Assembly (NCBI GenBank): GCA_946480575.1
Contig: CAMLKF010000008.1
Coordinates: 1-44,765, forward strand
DNA from: an uncultured Nitrososphaera sp.
Lineage (GTDB): Archaea; Thermoproteota; Nitrososphaeria; Nitrososphaerales; Nitrososphaeraceae
Length of the DNA: 44,765 bases
Direction of reading: 5' to 3'
Below are positions 1 to 7,257 of this stretch, piece by piece. The notes under the pieces were generated by a model that worked only from the letters and a program-made list of their open reading frames with translations, was not told the origin of the DNA and did not search any database. A program made the position numbers and the translations under genes. Within the stretch, counting starts at the first letter, position 1; each line of letters starts with the position of its first letter.

Positions 1-508
1 TTTTTCCCATTTTTAGAGCAAGCTTGCGCTCCTCTTTTTCCATTGCGAATGCAATCGAAAAGGAGTTTTTCTGCCCGTACTAGAAATTACTACAAAAAAC
101 ATTACTCTGCTCTACTGCCATACCAATCCTCCATTGGGATGATGAAGTCTGATGGTTGCTGCTACAATAAATACCAGCTAGCAAGAGGGGAGCAAAGGGC
201 TACACATATGTGTGTGTATGCGCGTGTGACCGTGTAGCTACTACTCTATTTCTTTTGCAAAAAGAAGCGGTCGCCAGGCCTCCAAATATTATTGAAGGTT
301 AGCCGCATCGCTCCGTAAACACATCAGAATAAGAGGCCATAACAATAGCTCATACAAGCTTGACATGAAATACTGTCAAAAGTGCTAGCTCCATTTTCGT
401 GTTGAAGCGAATCGCTGTTCATGCTGTGGTTTGAAGTTAAGGACAAAGCGAAGATGAAAAACGAGAAAAAATGGACGCGCTTGACAGGAGGCTACGAAAT
501 GAAAATTA
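1..508. other. Left-edge stretch with no convincing gene
   Basis: I see no supported gene here. Short open frames occur on both strands but have no family resemblance and biased, low-information composition. A GT-rich run lies near 206-236. The stretch is visibly more AT-rich than the coding parts of the window. Confidence 0.5.
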
Positions 509-670
509 CTAGCGCGATTTTGACCTGCTACGCCTACTACTCTTACCCTTACGACCCATCTTTGCATTTGCTACTGCGTAAGGATTCTTTGCACCACCTT
601 TGCGTTTTATTTTTTTCACTGCTCTATCGAACTTTCGCTTGCTAACGCCTTTCTTTACTCCTCTGGGCAT
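509..670 (-). CDS. Small very basic protein (53 aa)
   Basis: A 53-residue protein with about one third Lys/Arg. It begins MPRGVKKG, has a middle part with a KNPYAVANAK-like segment, and ends in a Ser/Arg-rich tail. The composition suggests nucleic-acid binding, but no fold is assigned and this is inference. An ATG seven codons upstream (691) is also in frame; I prefer 670 because the basic core begins there. The opposite-strand frame across 421-645 is a low-information shadow. It looks like a conserved small thaumarchaeal protein, but I cannot name the family. Confidence 0.6.
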   Translation of the reverse strand: MPRGVKKGVSKRKFDRAVKKIKRKGGAKNPYAVANAKMGRKGKSSRRSRSKSR

Positions 671-790
671 ATGTCTATTGATGCAAAACATAGCATATTA
701 AAACAGCAGAAAATTATTATCTATCAGTCATTACCCGGCGAGTAAAGCTTGCAACATTCTTAATCATAGTGGGACATATTATGTGTGTTA

Positions 791-913
791 ATGCAGATGT
801 ATCTTTGTGACGAATGCAAGCAAGACTTCGGGACTATGAGTGACTTGACTATCCATTACAAAAAGGAGCATCCCAAAGCCCACAAAAGGCTTACAAAAGA
901 TGTTTCATGCTAG
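791..913 (+). CDS. Mini C2H2 zinc-finger protein (40 aa)
   Basis: ATG at 791 and TAG at 911-913 give a 40-residue protein that is essentially one classical zinc finger: Cys6-x2-Cys9-x12-His22-x4-His27, with the usual aromatic and Leu positions between the pairs (F13, L19), then a basic tail. Such a finger binds one zinc and could contact DNA, RNA or protein. It resembles the C-terminal finger of the protein at 19738-20202 (both have a YLCD-x-C start). Its last 23 bases overlap the end of the converging pseudogene at 891-1340. It is shorter than usual gene-calling limits, but the full ligand spacing argues that it is real. Confidence 0.65.
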   Translation: MQMYLCDECKQDFGTMSDLTIHYKKEHPKAHKRLTKDVSC

Positions 914-1340
914 GAGGCGTCGTGTTTTCCCTAGATAGGACAGCAGGTCCGAACCCTGCGTAATGGTTATTGGCTGCCATTATACCAAACTTGGCTTTCA
1001 TTGTAGCCTTCTTTACTTTGCTCGCCCACCCTTGTATCTCTTCTAACCCGTTCTTCTGGATTTTAGGCAAATTCCTTTCTGTCATCGTCAGTCCTTCCAT
1101 TTGTTCGTACATCTTTAGAAACTTCAACCCTTTTTCAGTAGTCCTGTAACTTTTTGTTTCATCCAGATATTCTAAAAGTCCATTTTACATCAAAAGGACA
1201 AGGTATTCTTTTAGCTGCGCGTATGATAGAAATGATTTGTGCATTATTTGATTTTGAGTTTCAATTGTGCGATTTTCATCGTTTACTAAATGCGGAATTC
1301 GGGCAATAATTTCTGTTTGCATTCTGTAGATTTTTGGCAT
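891..1340 (-). pseudogene. Winged-helix (HTH_45-like) regulator interrupted by an in-frame TAA
   Basis: Reading from ATG 1340, the frame gives a winged-helix-like protein: an N-terminal helix (MPKIYRMQTEIIARIP), then KSFLSYAQLKEYLVLLM, a TAA at 1187-1185, and in the same frame NGLLEYLDETKSYRTTEKGL and KFLKMYEQMEG. The segment around the stop is the recognition-helix and wing region typical of archaeal PF14947-like regulators, where a residue such as Glu or Lys is normally found before NGLL. One substitution (GAA or AAA to TAA) would explain the stop. The frame then stays open to 891 with an unusually long C-terminal tail. It may be a recent pseudogene, a sequencing error, or two peptides. Confidence 0.65.
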
Positions 1341-1647
1341 GGCGGCTTTCCGCCTTATTACATTCAAAAGTTACACTACGTACATATTTAAGCAATTGAT
1401 ATTCGTTATGTGGACGGTTAACGGTTTTTGCAGCATAGTTTTCTTGCACCCTTTTGGTGGGATGGCAGTGCTTCTACTGTGTCATCAATCTGAAATGAAA
1501 ATATATGATTTACAGTTGTAAAAAAGCTTGCCTGGTCAGAGTTTTAGGGGTCAACAACGGCAGTTATTGAGAGCTAGACAAACCTTTCTTAGCGCGCAAG
1601 TGTAACGGTATATTCTCTCTCAGGGCTTGTCCTGACTATGATATTAT
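1341..1647. other. Intergenic stretch, no gene seen
   Basis: AT-rich spacer between the interrupted winged-helix gene and the Gln-rich protein gene. A plus-strand open frame (1339-1521) is antisense to the regulator's start and resembles nothing I know. No RNA gene is recognisable. Confidence 0.4.
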
Positions 1648-1676
1648 TCTCTCTCTCTCTGTGTGTGTGTGTGTGT
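1648..1676. repeat. Dinucleotide tract (TC)6T(GT)8 abutting a stop codon
   Basis: A run of TC repeats (1648-1660) is followed directly by eight GT repeats (1661-1676). The last T is part of the minus-strand TAA stop (1678-1676) of the neighbouring gene, so the transcript would continue straight from its stop codon into AC repeats and then GA repeats. Such tracts are prone to slippage. Whether this one acts in termination, mRNA stability or Z-DNA formation cannot be told from sequence. Confidence 0.8.
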
Positions 1677-2299
1677 TATCGGCGCTGTTGTCGCTGCCCA
1701 TGCTGCTGACGCTGTGGCTGTTGCTGTCGATAATGCTGCTGATATTGTGGACGTTGCTGTTGTTGCCAGTATTGCGGCTGTCGTGGCTGCTGATACTGCG
1801 GAAGATATTGCTGCTGTGGCTGCTGCAGTTCTCCGCCAGTGACGCCTATAAGATCATTTAACTCAGTCACTATCTCTTGCAGTGTTTGCACAAGATCGCC
1901 CAAAGTTCTGCCTGATGGACCTGTAATTTCAGAAAGTGTTCCCTCTAACTCACTACCTAGCTGTCCTACCTGTTGTCCTGCCTGCTGCCCGACATTACCC
2001 AAGGTACTCCCAAGACCTTGTGTTGCTCCACTGAGCGTCTGCCCTAGGCTTTCAGTCGCATTGTTTAGCGTAGAGCCAACTGCCCCTGTTACATTTCCTA
2101 AGGTACTGCCCAGAGTTGAGCCGAGGTTTTCTGTGACACTACCAACTGTCTCGCTAAGCGTCCTACCGAGATTTTCAACTCCTTCTCCCACCGCGCCGCC
2201 TCCTTGTTGTTTTTGTTGTCGTCCCTGTCCTCTTTGCATTTGCTGTGGTGGTGGCGGCGGCTGCTGCCGCCTTGTTTGAGGACTTCTATTGAAGCTCAT
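1676..2299 (-). CDS. Low-complexity Gln-rich protein with Gly/Thr/Leu repeats (207 aa)
   Basis: There are three zones. Residues 1-35 are Pro/Gln/Arg-rich with a run of five Pro. Residues about 36-130 hold imperfect repeats of the form LGxTLGxxxGxVGxTL with regularly spaced Leu/Val, which would make an amphipathic surface. A short conventional segment follows (TLGDLVQTLQEIVTELNDLI). Residues 155-207 are Gln/Pro/Tyr/Arg-rich. There is no signal peptide or membrane helix. A TATA-like element (TTTATAG, near 2326-2332) lies about 30 nt before the ATG. The repeats recall lipid- or polymer-surface coat proteins (phasin-like, apolipoprotein-like, LEA-like), but this is analogy only. An opposite-strand frame at 1839-2279 is the Pro/Cys-rich shadow of these repeats. 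Confidence 0.65.
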   Translation of the reverse strand: MSFNRSPQTRRQQPPPPPQQMQRGQGRQQKQQGGGAVGEGVENLGRTLSETVGSVTENLGSTLGSTLGNVTGAVGSTLNNATESLGQTLSGATQGLGSTLGNVGQQAGQQVGQLGSELEGTLSEITGPSGRTLGDLVQTLQEIVTELNDLIGVTGGELQQPQQQYLPQYQQPRQPQYWQQQQRPQYQQHYRQQQPQRQQHGQRQQRR

Positions 2300-3193
2300 A
2301 TATCCAATGCTACTTGGTGGTTAAACTATAAAGCAAATTTATGACATGCCTGCAAAGAGAGGTTTTAGAATACTCATCCAGCTCGTTGATCCACAAGTTG
2401 TCTACAGCTAGGAGAGTATCGCAAAATGCTCCCTTAGGCCACTGGTGCGGCGAGTTCAACCCAAGTAATGGGACAGTTATAATGTGATTGCACTAACCAG
2501 ATCATCAGCTCGGGCAAACTAAAAAAATACTATTTTACAAGCGATGCGCTGAAAAGGTAGACATAATTTAGTCGCATATTTTTTTCAGATACCGAGGATC
2601 TCATTAACCTGCTTTAGCAATTGCTTTCATCTCCATTGGCTTGTGCATACACATCCTCTAGTGCTATTCGCTGACTGCTTCCTTTTGAGTTCTTGATAAT
2701 GAATAGCATCGGCTGAAAGAAAAAGGACCTTTGTATTGCCACGGTCTATCTCTAGGAACTTTTGATAAGAGTCAAAACCGTTTATATATTAATGCAGGTC
2801 TCGACAATAGTAGATAAAACGATAGAGTCGCCAGCGATAAAAGTGTCTTCGCTGTGCTTTAATTCATTATGGCCGTACTATCAAGGGACCATTGGACAGC
2901 CGGCTCCAGATGCATAAGGTCTAGTTGTTTTACCCTGGGTTCCATTCCAGCGTTTGAGTTATCTGAGTCGACACATGCTTTTTTGTCACTTGTTTCTTGT
3001 TCTGTCAGTCTTTATACAATTGTCCGATTTGAATCCGGTAACTGTTATAGCTAGCTGTAGGATTCGGCAGTCCGGTAATTCTCTTCATTTTCTCCACCCT
3101 TACAGGCAGATAATAGGGGGACTGTTCACTTCGTCATTATCCTGCAGCATAGGCTAGGTAAAACATGGACGGATAAAAAGAATTGTGATATTA
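2300..3193. other. Long gene-poor spacer
   Basis: About 0.9 kb with no intact gene I can support. It contains the possible minus-strand remnant listed at 2585-2709. Plus-strand frames at 2869-3157 are Ser/Cys/Phe-rich and look non-coding. No tRNA cloverleaf was found. Confidence 0.4.
2585..2709 (-). pseudogene. Possible small coding remnant with a frameshift
   Basis: From ATG 2709 the minus strand reads MLFIIKNSKGSSQRIALEDV and then YAQANGDE. The frame closes at 2616-2614, while a neighbouring frame continues with LLKQVNEILGI and a TGA at 2587-2585. Joined, this looks like the helix-rich end of a small archaeal protein, but it needs one shift of frame. I do not recognise the family. It may be chance. 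Confidence 0.25.
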
Positions 3194-3343
3194 CTACTCT
3201 ATCACATGGACGCTATGAAAGCCTGCCTTGCACTTAGGACATGCAGAGTGGACGCCTATGCAGTCCAAGCAAAAGTCGGCGGCGGCCAAAAACTCAGATT
3301 CTTCGGCCCGGTAAAAACAGCTCTCGCAGAACCTCTTTGCCAA
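3194..3343 (-). CDS. Small triple-CxxC zinc protein (49 aa)
   Basis: Starting at TTG 3343 the protein reads MAKRFCESC and has three CxxC pairs (Cys6/9, Cys25/28, Cys35/38) plus His32, His43 and His46, enough to bind one or two zinc ions. It is the last of four co-oriented genes after endA. A purine-rich AGAAGGG lies about 8 nt before the TTG. The frame is open further back to an ATT at 3376 with a plausible GKKGTSLAKRF segment, so the true start could be non-standard. The plus-strand frame here is a shadow. Function unknown; a rubredoxin-like or zinc-ribbon adaptor is possible. Confidence 0.6.
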   Translation of the reverse strand: MAKRFCESCFYRAEESEFLAAADFCLDCIGVHSACPKCKAGFHSVHVIE

Positions 3344-3389
3344 GCTTGTACCCTTCTTACCTGTTCCCGGTGCAATTTAACCTTTTGCA

Positions 3390-3779
3390 TCATTTTGTCG
3401 GCTTTTTCTTCTTCTTTTTTGCCCCCGGTCTTTCCTTGATTACCTTCGAGACCTTGTTGCGGATCTTGTTTATGTTGGCCTTGGGCGACGCCGACACGCA
3501 GAGGATGCCGTCGTCGAGCGGAAAAGTCATGAGCGTGACCTTTTCGTGCTCAGTTATGCTGTAGCGAACCTTTCCCAGCCTGTCGCTGTAGTTCTGGAAC
3601 ATCGTCATGTTCGACAGGGACTGGATGTACATGTGCTGCTCATCTGTCCCCTCGAGCAGCGGCTGAACTCCATGCTGGAAGCCGCCTTCGATGACCTCTC
3701 CTCTACTGTTCACAACGCCCACGAAGCGAATGTTCCGGTCAAGCTTGATAATCCTGTCGGAAAGGTTGCGCCGTTGCAT
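3390..3779 (-). CDS. DUF6659-type conserved thaumarchaeal protein (129 aa)
   Basis: The sequence has the layout I associate with DUF6659: a start region with IRFVGVVNSRGEVIEGG, then HGVQPLLEG, LGKVRYSITEHEKVTLMTF and a final FPLDDGILCVSAS strand, resembling a small profilin- or Roadblock-like alpha/beta sensor. The last 15 residues are almost all Lys, an unusual tail. No catalytic motif is visible. These proteins are abundant in Thaumarchaeota and their function is not established. It is co-oriented with the small zinc genes on either side, so co-transcription is likely. Confidence 0.75.
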   Translation of the reverse strand: MQRRNLSDRIIKLDRNIRFVGVVNSRGEVIEGGFQHGVQPLLEGTDEQHMYIQSLSNMTMFQNYSDRLGKVRYSITEHEKVTLMTFPLDDGILCVSASPKANINKIRNKVSKVIKERPGAKKKKKKPTK

Positions 3780-3827
3780 TAGCGGATTCTAGTTGTCCGT
3801 GGGAATATAAATCGTTTACAGAATCAT

Positions 3828-3992
3828 TTATTCCGCAAGCCGAGTTTCCATCGAGTGGCCGTCCTTTATGTGGGAAGAGTAGTGCAGGCGCACAAGCTCG
3901 TTAATGTCTGCGTCAGTAAAGTATTTCGTCGAATACCGGGCAAGGATAGTCTTGCAGTCGGAGCAATAGATCTCCTTGAACGCCAACGGCAT
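3828..3992 (-). CDS. Small zinc-binding protein (54 aa)
   Basis: From ATG 3992 the product has Cys10-x2-Cys13 early (EIYCSDCKTILARY) and a His cluster later (His37, His41, His46), consistent with one zinc site. It starts about 20 nt after the endA stop and lies 49 nt before the DUF6659 gene, in the same direction, so it probably belongs to the endA transcript. A GTG at 4007 is an alternative start. The plus-strand frame over the region is a shadow. Family unknown. Confidence 0.65.
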   Translation of the reverse strand: MPLAFKEIYCSDCKTILARYSTKYFTDADINELVRLHYSSHIKDGHSMETRLAE

Positions 3993-4012
3993 GACTTTGC
4001 GCACGCCCGCTT

Positions 4013-4615
4013 TTATGCGTTGTTTTGGCGGTACTTGTTCTCGATGAAGCGCATCTTAGACGCCTTATAATAGATCACTTCACCTCTGCGCTCTATGACT
4101 GCCACGACTGCCTCTTTTCCCATCTTTTCTATCTGCTCGATCGCCTGTAAAAAGCTTCTTGCAGTCATGTTGGTTCCCTCGTTTATTCCAAAGATAACAT
4201 ACTTGGCCGGCTTTTTCTCATACTCTCCGCGCTCGTAGACTCTAAAGTCGTTGCCAAACCCAAACCCCTCTTTAGCCACGTAGCCCCTGCTACGCAAGTC
4301 GCGGTAAACCAAGAATTTCGTCATGATGTTTCTGTCGTATTTTACTAGCATATCAAAGAGCGAATCAAAGGTCATTTCCTTTCTGCCCTTGAGCACAAGC
4401 CTCTTTGTGTTCATCAGGTACAGTGCTTCGTACGCCTTGAGCACGTACTCGGCGTCTTCTTTTTCGCCAAAGCCCTTGGTGCGGAGCTCGTCCTGAGAAC
4501 GCGTTTCGTCGACCAGAACTTTGCCGCTGCCAGCCAGACGCGCCTCTACCACTGGCGGCATCCCAGCTTCGTTCATTATTTTGGCGTCTGGAAACGCCGG
4601 CGTCGCCTGCGACAT
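4013..4615 (-). CDS. endA: tRNA-intron endonuclease subunit (200 aa)
   Basis: EndA cuts the bulge-helix-bulge at intron borders in pre-tRNAs. The C-terminal nuclease domain is recognisable: FLVYRDLRSRGYVAKEGFGF, DFRVYERGEY, and VIERRGEVIYYKASKMRFIE at the end. The usual catalytic Tyr (Y127) and Lys (K184) are present. The third triad residue, a His about ten residues after the Tyr in other EndAs (in a K-H-S-K-Y-like context), is not there: the segment reads EKKPAKYVIFG. So this may be a structural or diverged subunit. I chose ATG 4615 over 4642 because a TATA-like CTTAAATG sits about 27-35 nt upstream of 4615. It shares a divergent promoter region with the uL16 gene. Confidence 0.85.
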   Translation of the reverse strand: MSQATPAFPDAKIMNEAGMPPVVEARLAGSGKVLVDETRSQDELRTKGFGEKEDAEYVLKAYEALYLMNTKRLVLKGRKEMTFDSLFDMLVKYDRNIMTKFLVYRDLRSRGYVAKEGFGFGNDFRVYERGEYEKKPAKYVIFGINEGTNMTARSFLQAIEQIEKMGKEAVVAVIERRGEVIYYKASKMRFIENKYRQNNA

Positions 4616-4674
4616 AACGATTAAATCACAGCAAACCTCCACATTTAAGCATTCAAATTTAGTAGTGCATTGAT
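4616..4674. promoter_or_regulatory. Divergent promoter region endA / uL16
   Basis: The near-palindromic element at 4642-4650 (ATTTAAGC on plus, CTTAAATG on minus) lies about 26 nt before the uL16 ATG and about 27-35 nt before the endA ATG. It could serve as TATA box for both genes; leaderless transcripts are expected. Confidence 0.45.
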
Positions 4675-5193
4675 ATGAAGGGAGTTAATTATCGAGAGAC
4701 GCGCGGCATGCCGTATGTAAGGCGAGAATACATAGCCGGCAAGCCCCAAATCAAGATTGCCAGGTTTTCCTCTGGTCAGGCCGGAACTAATTACGATTAC
4801 AAGGTAGAGCTTCTTGCAACCGAAAACATCCAGGTAAGGCACAATGCCCTCGAAGCCGCAAGGCTTGCAGCAAACAAACGGATGGCTGTTGCGGGCGAGA
4901 TGAGCTTCTTTTCCATCCTGCGCGTCTACCCGCACGTTGTCCTGAGGGAGAACAAAATGATAGCAACTGCCGGCGCAGACCGTCTACAGGAGGGAATGAG
5001 GAGGGCCTTTGGCAAGGCAACAGGTCTCGCAGCAAGAGTCAAGCCGGGGCAAGTTCTCATCGAAGCCTATGTGACTGCGGCGAACCTTCCACTTACAAAA
5101 GACGGCTTTAAAGTCGCTTCAAGCAAAATAGGGTGCCCGACAGTTGTCAGGATTACTCCTCTAAGGGAGCAGATAGTGGACCTTCAAGATTAG
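4675..5193 (+). CDS. rpl10e: Large-subunit ribosomal protein uL16 (archaeal L10e)
   Basis: A full-length archaeal L10e/uL16 of 172 residues. This protein sits at the central protuberance near the A-site tRNA and the peptidyl-transferase region. It has the family's R-E-x-I-x-G-x-P-Q-x-K-I start region (REYIAGKPQIKIARF), the LRVYPHVVLRENKM block and the GADRLQEGMRRAFGKATG block. The ATG follows a TATA-like element by about 26 nt. It ends 4 nt inside the 3' end of the converging DUF929 gene. Confidence 0.95.
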   Translation: MKGVNYRETRGMPYVRREYIAGKPQIKIARFSSGQAGTNYDYKVELLATENIQVRHNALEAARLAANKRMAVAGEMSFFSILRVYPHVVLRENKMIATAGADRLQEGMRRAFGKATGLAARVKPGQVLIEAYVTAANLPLTKDGFKVASSKIGCPTVVRITPLREQIVDLQD

Positions 5194-5807
5194 ATCTTGG
5201 CAACCAGACTTTTTACATTTTCAGAGTTGCACGCGCCAGTGGCCTTGCCTCCGATGCTCTTGCATATCAGCGCGGTGATGTTGTCTATTTCTGCACGCAT
5301 TGCCTTTCCAACTGGCGAGGTAGGATTTGCAAGCTCGGCCTTGACATTGGCGTGATCCATGCCTTCGAGCAGCTGCGGGCTGTAACCAGAGCCAACCTGC
5401 ATGAACTGCCCGTCTATGAGCAGGAACGGGATTATCTGGTCAGGGTTGAATGCGTCAAGAATTTCATACTCCTTTTCATCAAGTTCCTGCAGCGGCTCAA
5501 AATTCCTGTCGGCAGTTTCTTTGCCAATGAACTCGACATAGTCGCTTGTGTATTTTGCGCGGGCAAAGCTGACAGTAGGAATGTCCAGGTACTTTTCATC
5601 ATGGCCGGCACTCCTCTCCTCGACAAGCCCCTCCCACTTGCCAAAATTGCTAAGCGCGTTGACAATGCCCCATCGCTCTGCGGCGCAAAAGGGGCAAAAG
5701 CCGGCACCCATGAAAAAGACAAGCGACTTGCCACTGGGCCTTTTCAGTGGCTCGTTAGTTACATGCATGAATTTCCCTAGAACCTTCTTTGGGATGAAAC
5801 TGCTCAC
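5190..5807 (-). CDS. DUF929 family thioredoxin-fold protein (205 aa)
   Basis: The sequence follows the archaeal DUF929 pattern: a beta strand (SLVFFMGAGFCPFCAAERW) that carries a CPFC redox-type motif near residues 38-41, followed by the helix start, and later IIPFLLIDGQFMQVGSGYSP, which fits the cis-Pro strand of a thioredoxin fold. There is no signal peptide or membrane anchor, so it is probably cytosolic. The role is unknown; a disulfide or thiol-linked function is inferred. GTG start at 5807, supported by a CATTAAAATG element about 29 nt upstream. Confidence 0.8.
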   Translation of the reverse strand: MSSFIPKKVLGKFMHVTNEPLKRPSGKSLVFFMGAGFCPFCAAERWGIVNALSNFGKWEGLVEERSAGHDEKYLDIPTVSFARAKYTSDYVEFIGKETADRNFEPLQELDEKEYEILDAFNPDQIIPFLLIDGQFMQVGSGYSPQLLEGMDHANVKAELANPTSPVGKAMRAEIDNITALICKSIGGKATGACNSENVKSLVAKI

Positions 5808-5912
5808 AGACAGGAATCCCTGGCGCTTGTCATTTTAATGTTCTGAAAAAGTATCATCAGGATCAGTGAGCCTTGCAGATATGGCACAACGGCTGCAGTG
5901 ATTACCAAAGAA

Positions 5913-6074
5913 ATGAACAATCCAACGATTTTGAGCCGCCCTGACCTGATGGCACCAAGTTACCGAGAATTGCTTTCAAAATTGCTGGAACAAAAACCCG
6001 GAGTGTGGCTCCACATGGTCAGGAAAGTAGTCGATGATTTTGCGCTGCATATGTCTGGATTAGGCGTACAGTAG
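5913..6074 (+). CDS. Small hypothetical protein (53 aa)
   Basis: ATG 5913 to TAG 6072-6074. The product is mostly one amphipathic helix (YRELLSKLLEQKPGVWLHMV) followed by a short tail. Codon use looks like that of neighbouring genes. It lies alone between two minus-strand genes, and I see no clear promoter. It could be a small regulatory or protein-binding peptide; family not recognised. Confidence 0.4.
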   Translation: MNNPTILSRPDLMAPSYRELLSKLLEQKPGVWLHMVRKVVDDFALHMSGLGVQ

Positions 6075-6140
6075 TATGGGTACGTCAAAAGAGGGCGAGG
6101 AAGGAGGGACTTTCAAGGCCACCTGTTCGACTTTGACTGA

Positions 6141-7130
6141 TCAGGCAGCGCCCGACACGTTTTTTCTTTCAAATATCCCGAACCTTCTAGAGGATGGCGT
6201 TGCTTCGGACTTGGATTGAGAGTATGAATGTGGGATGGACGATATCCTTCCTATTACTGGGATCCGTTGGCGGATTGCCAGCTCGATGTTGATAAGCAAG
6301 AGCTCCACGTCTGCAAGCTTCTTGTTGCCATCTATCTCTATATGAACTTCTGCCTGTGCCATTGTGCCGGCCGGCCGCAAAAGCACTGACCTTACTCGGA
6401 CGTTTTCGTCCTTGAATTTCTCTTCCACAATGCTTTTCACCGTTTCAGTGATCCTGGGGTTCTGCCACGAGTCGACGAGGATTAGCGACGACTGCTTGAG
6501 CGAGACGTAGGAAACGGAGAATATGTAACCGGCGATTATCATACCACCTATTGCATCCATCTGCAGGAACCCAAATTGCGACGCTATCAGGACGCTGACA
6601 AAGCCGATGACTGACGCCGAGCCATCCTTTATAGAGTTCTTGGCGTCTGTCTTGAGCGACAGTAGGTTGTACTTGTTGGCGATTGAATTCATCTGGAACG
6701 CCCGGTGGAGCGATATGGCGCCGGCGGCTGCCAGCACTATCATCGTCAGGATCGGCTGATGTATCTCCCTTGGGTTCATCAGTGCTTCATATGAATGGTA
6801 AAGAATGTATCCTCCTATCGCCACCATCCCTATGGCCGCCATTAGCGCAGCAAAGCTCTCCACCTTTTGGTAGCCAAATGGGAATTTCTTGTCCGCAGGT
6901 TTGTGCGCTATGCGCAGCCCGATAAGGACTATAAACGATATCATGGCGTCTGAAAGCGAGTCAATGCCGTCTGCGGTCGCCACGACCGATCCGCTTATCT
7001 GGCCCATTATTATCTCGACGATGCCGATGCTGACCAGAGTTACTACGGAAATCTTGGCAATTCGCTGGCCTGCTACGAGGCCCTCATTCACAAGGTCCGC
7101 CGGCCTACCGGCTGACTTGGTATCGCTCAC
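6141..7130 (-). CDS. Cation diffusion facilitator (CDF) metal transporter
   Basis: 329 residues with the CDF architecture: about six membrane helices (roughly residues 25-215) and a cytoplasmic metal-binding C-terminal domain. The TM2 site reads ADGIDSLSDAM (Asp-x3-Asp, as in FieF-like carriers). The TM5 site reads NSIKDGSAS, so an Asn stands where a His or Asp is usual. This suggests altered metal preference, perhaps Fe or Mn rather than Zn. The C-terminal domain contains RPAGTMAQAEVHIEID. GTG start at 7130 with CTTAAATACG about 30 nt upstream. The gene at 42008-42901 is a different CDF subtype with the full His-x3-Asp sites. Confidence 0.9.
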   Translation of the reverse strand: MSDTKSAGRPADLVNEGLVAGQRIAKISVVTLVSIGIVEIIMGQISGSVVATADGIDSLSDAMISFIVLIGLRIAHKPADKKFPFGYQKVESFAALMAAIGMVAIGGYILYHSYEALMNPREIHQPILTMIVLAAAGAISLHRAFQMNSIANKYNLLSLKTDAKNSIKDGSASVIGFVSVLIASQFGFLQMDAIGGMIIAGYIFSVSYVSLKQSSLILVDSWQNPRITETVKSIVEEKFKDENVRVRSVLLRPAGTMAQAEVHIEIDGNKKLADVELLLINIELAIRQRIPVIGRISSIPHSYSQSKSEATPSSRRFGIFERKNVSGAA

Positions 7131-7257
7131 GATATAGGGTATTTTTGCAATCCATCGTATTTAAGAATTCGAAGGGCCTGACTTTATGTAATTTGTTTCC
7201 ATAGCTATCGTATCATAAAGATAAATAAAATCCTGTCATTTTACCGATCGCTTATAG

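Noticed and set aside
942..968. tRNA T-arm-like hairpin (GCAGG-TCCGAAC-CCTGC) with a following GTAATGG
   Set aside because: No anticodon arm, D-arm or matching acceptor strand at a workable distance; it lies inside the frame of the interrupted winged-helix gene.
1839..2279. 146-codon plus-strand open frame
   Set aside because: Pro/Cys/Ser-rich antisense shadow of the repetitive Gln-rich protein gene.
5133..5780. 215-codon plus-strand frame
   Set aside because: Antisense to the DUF929 protein, whose CPFC motif and start context are convincing.
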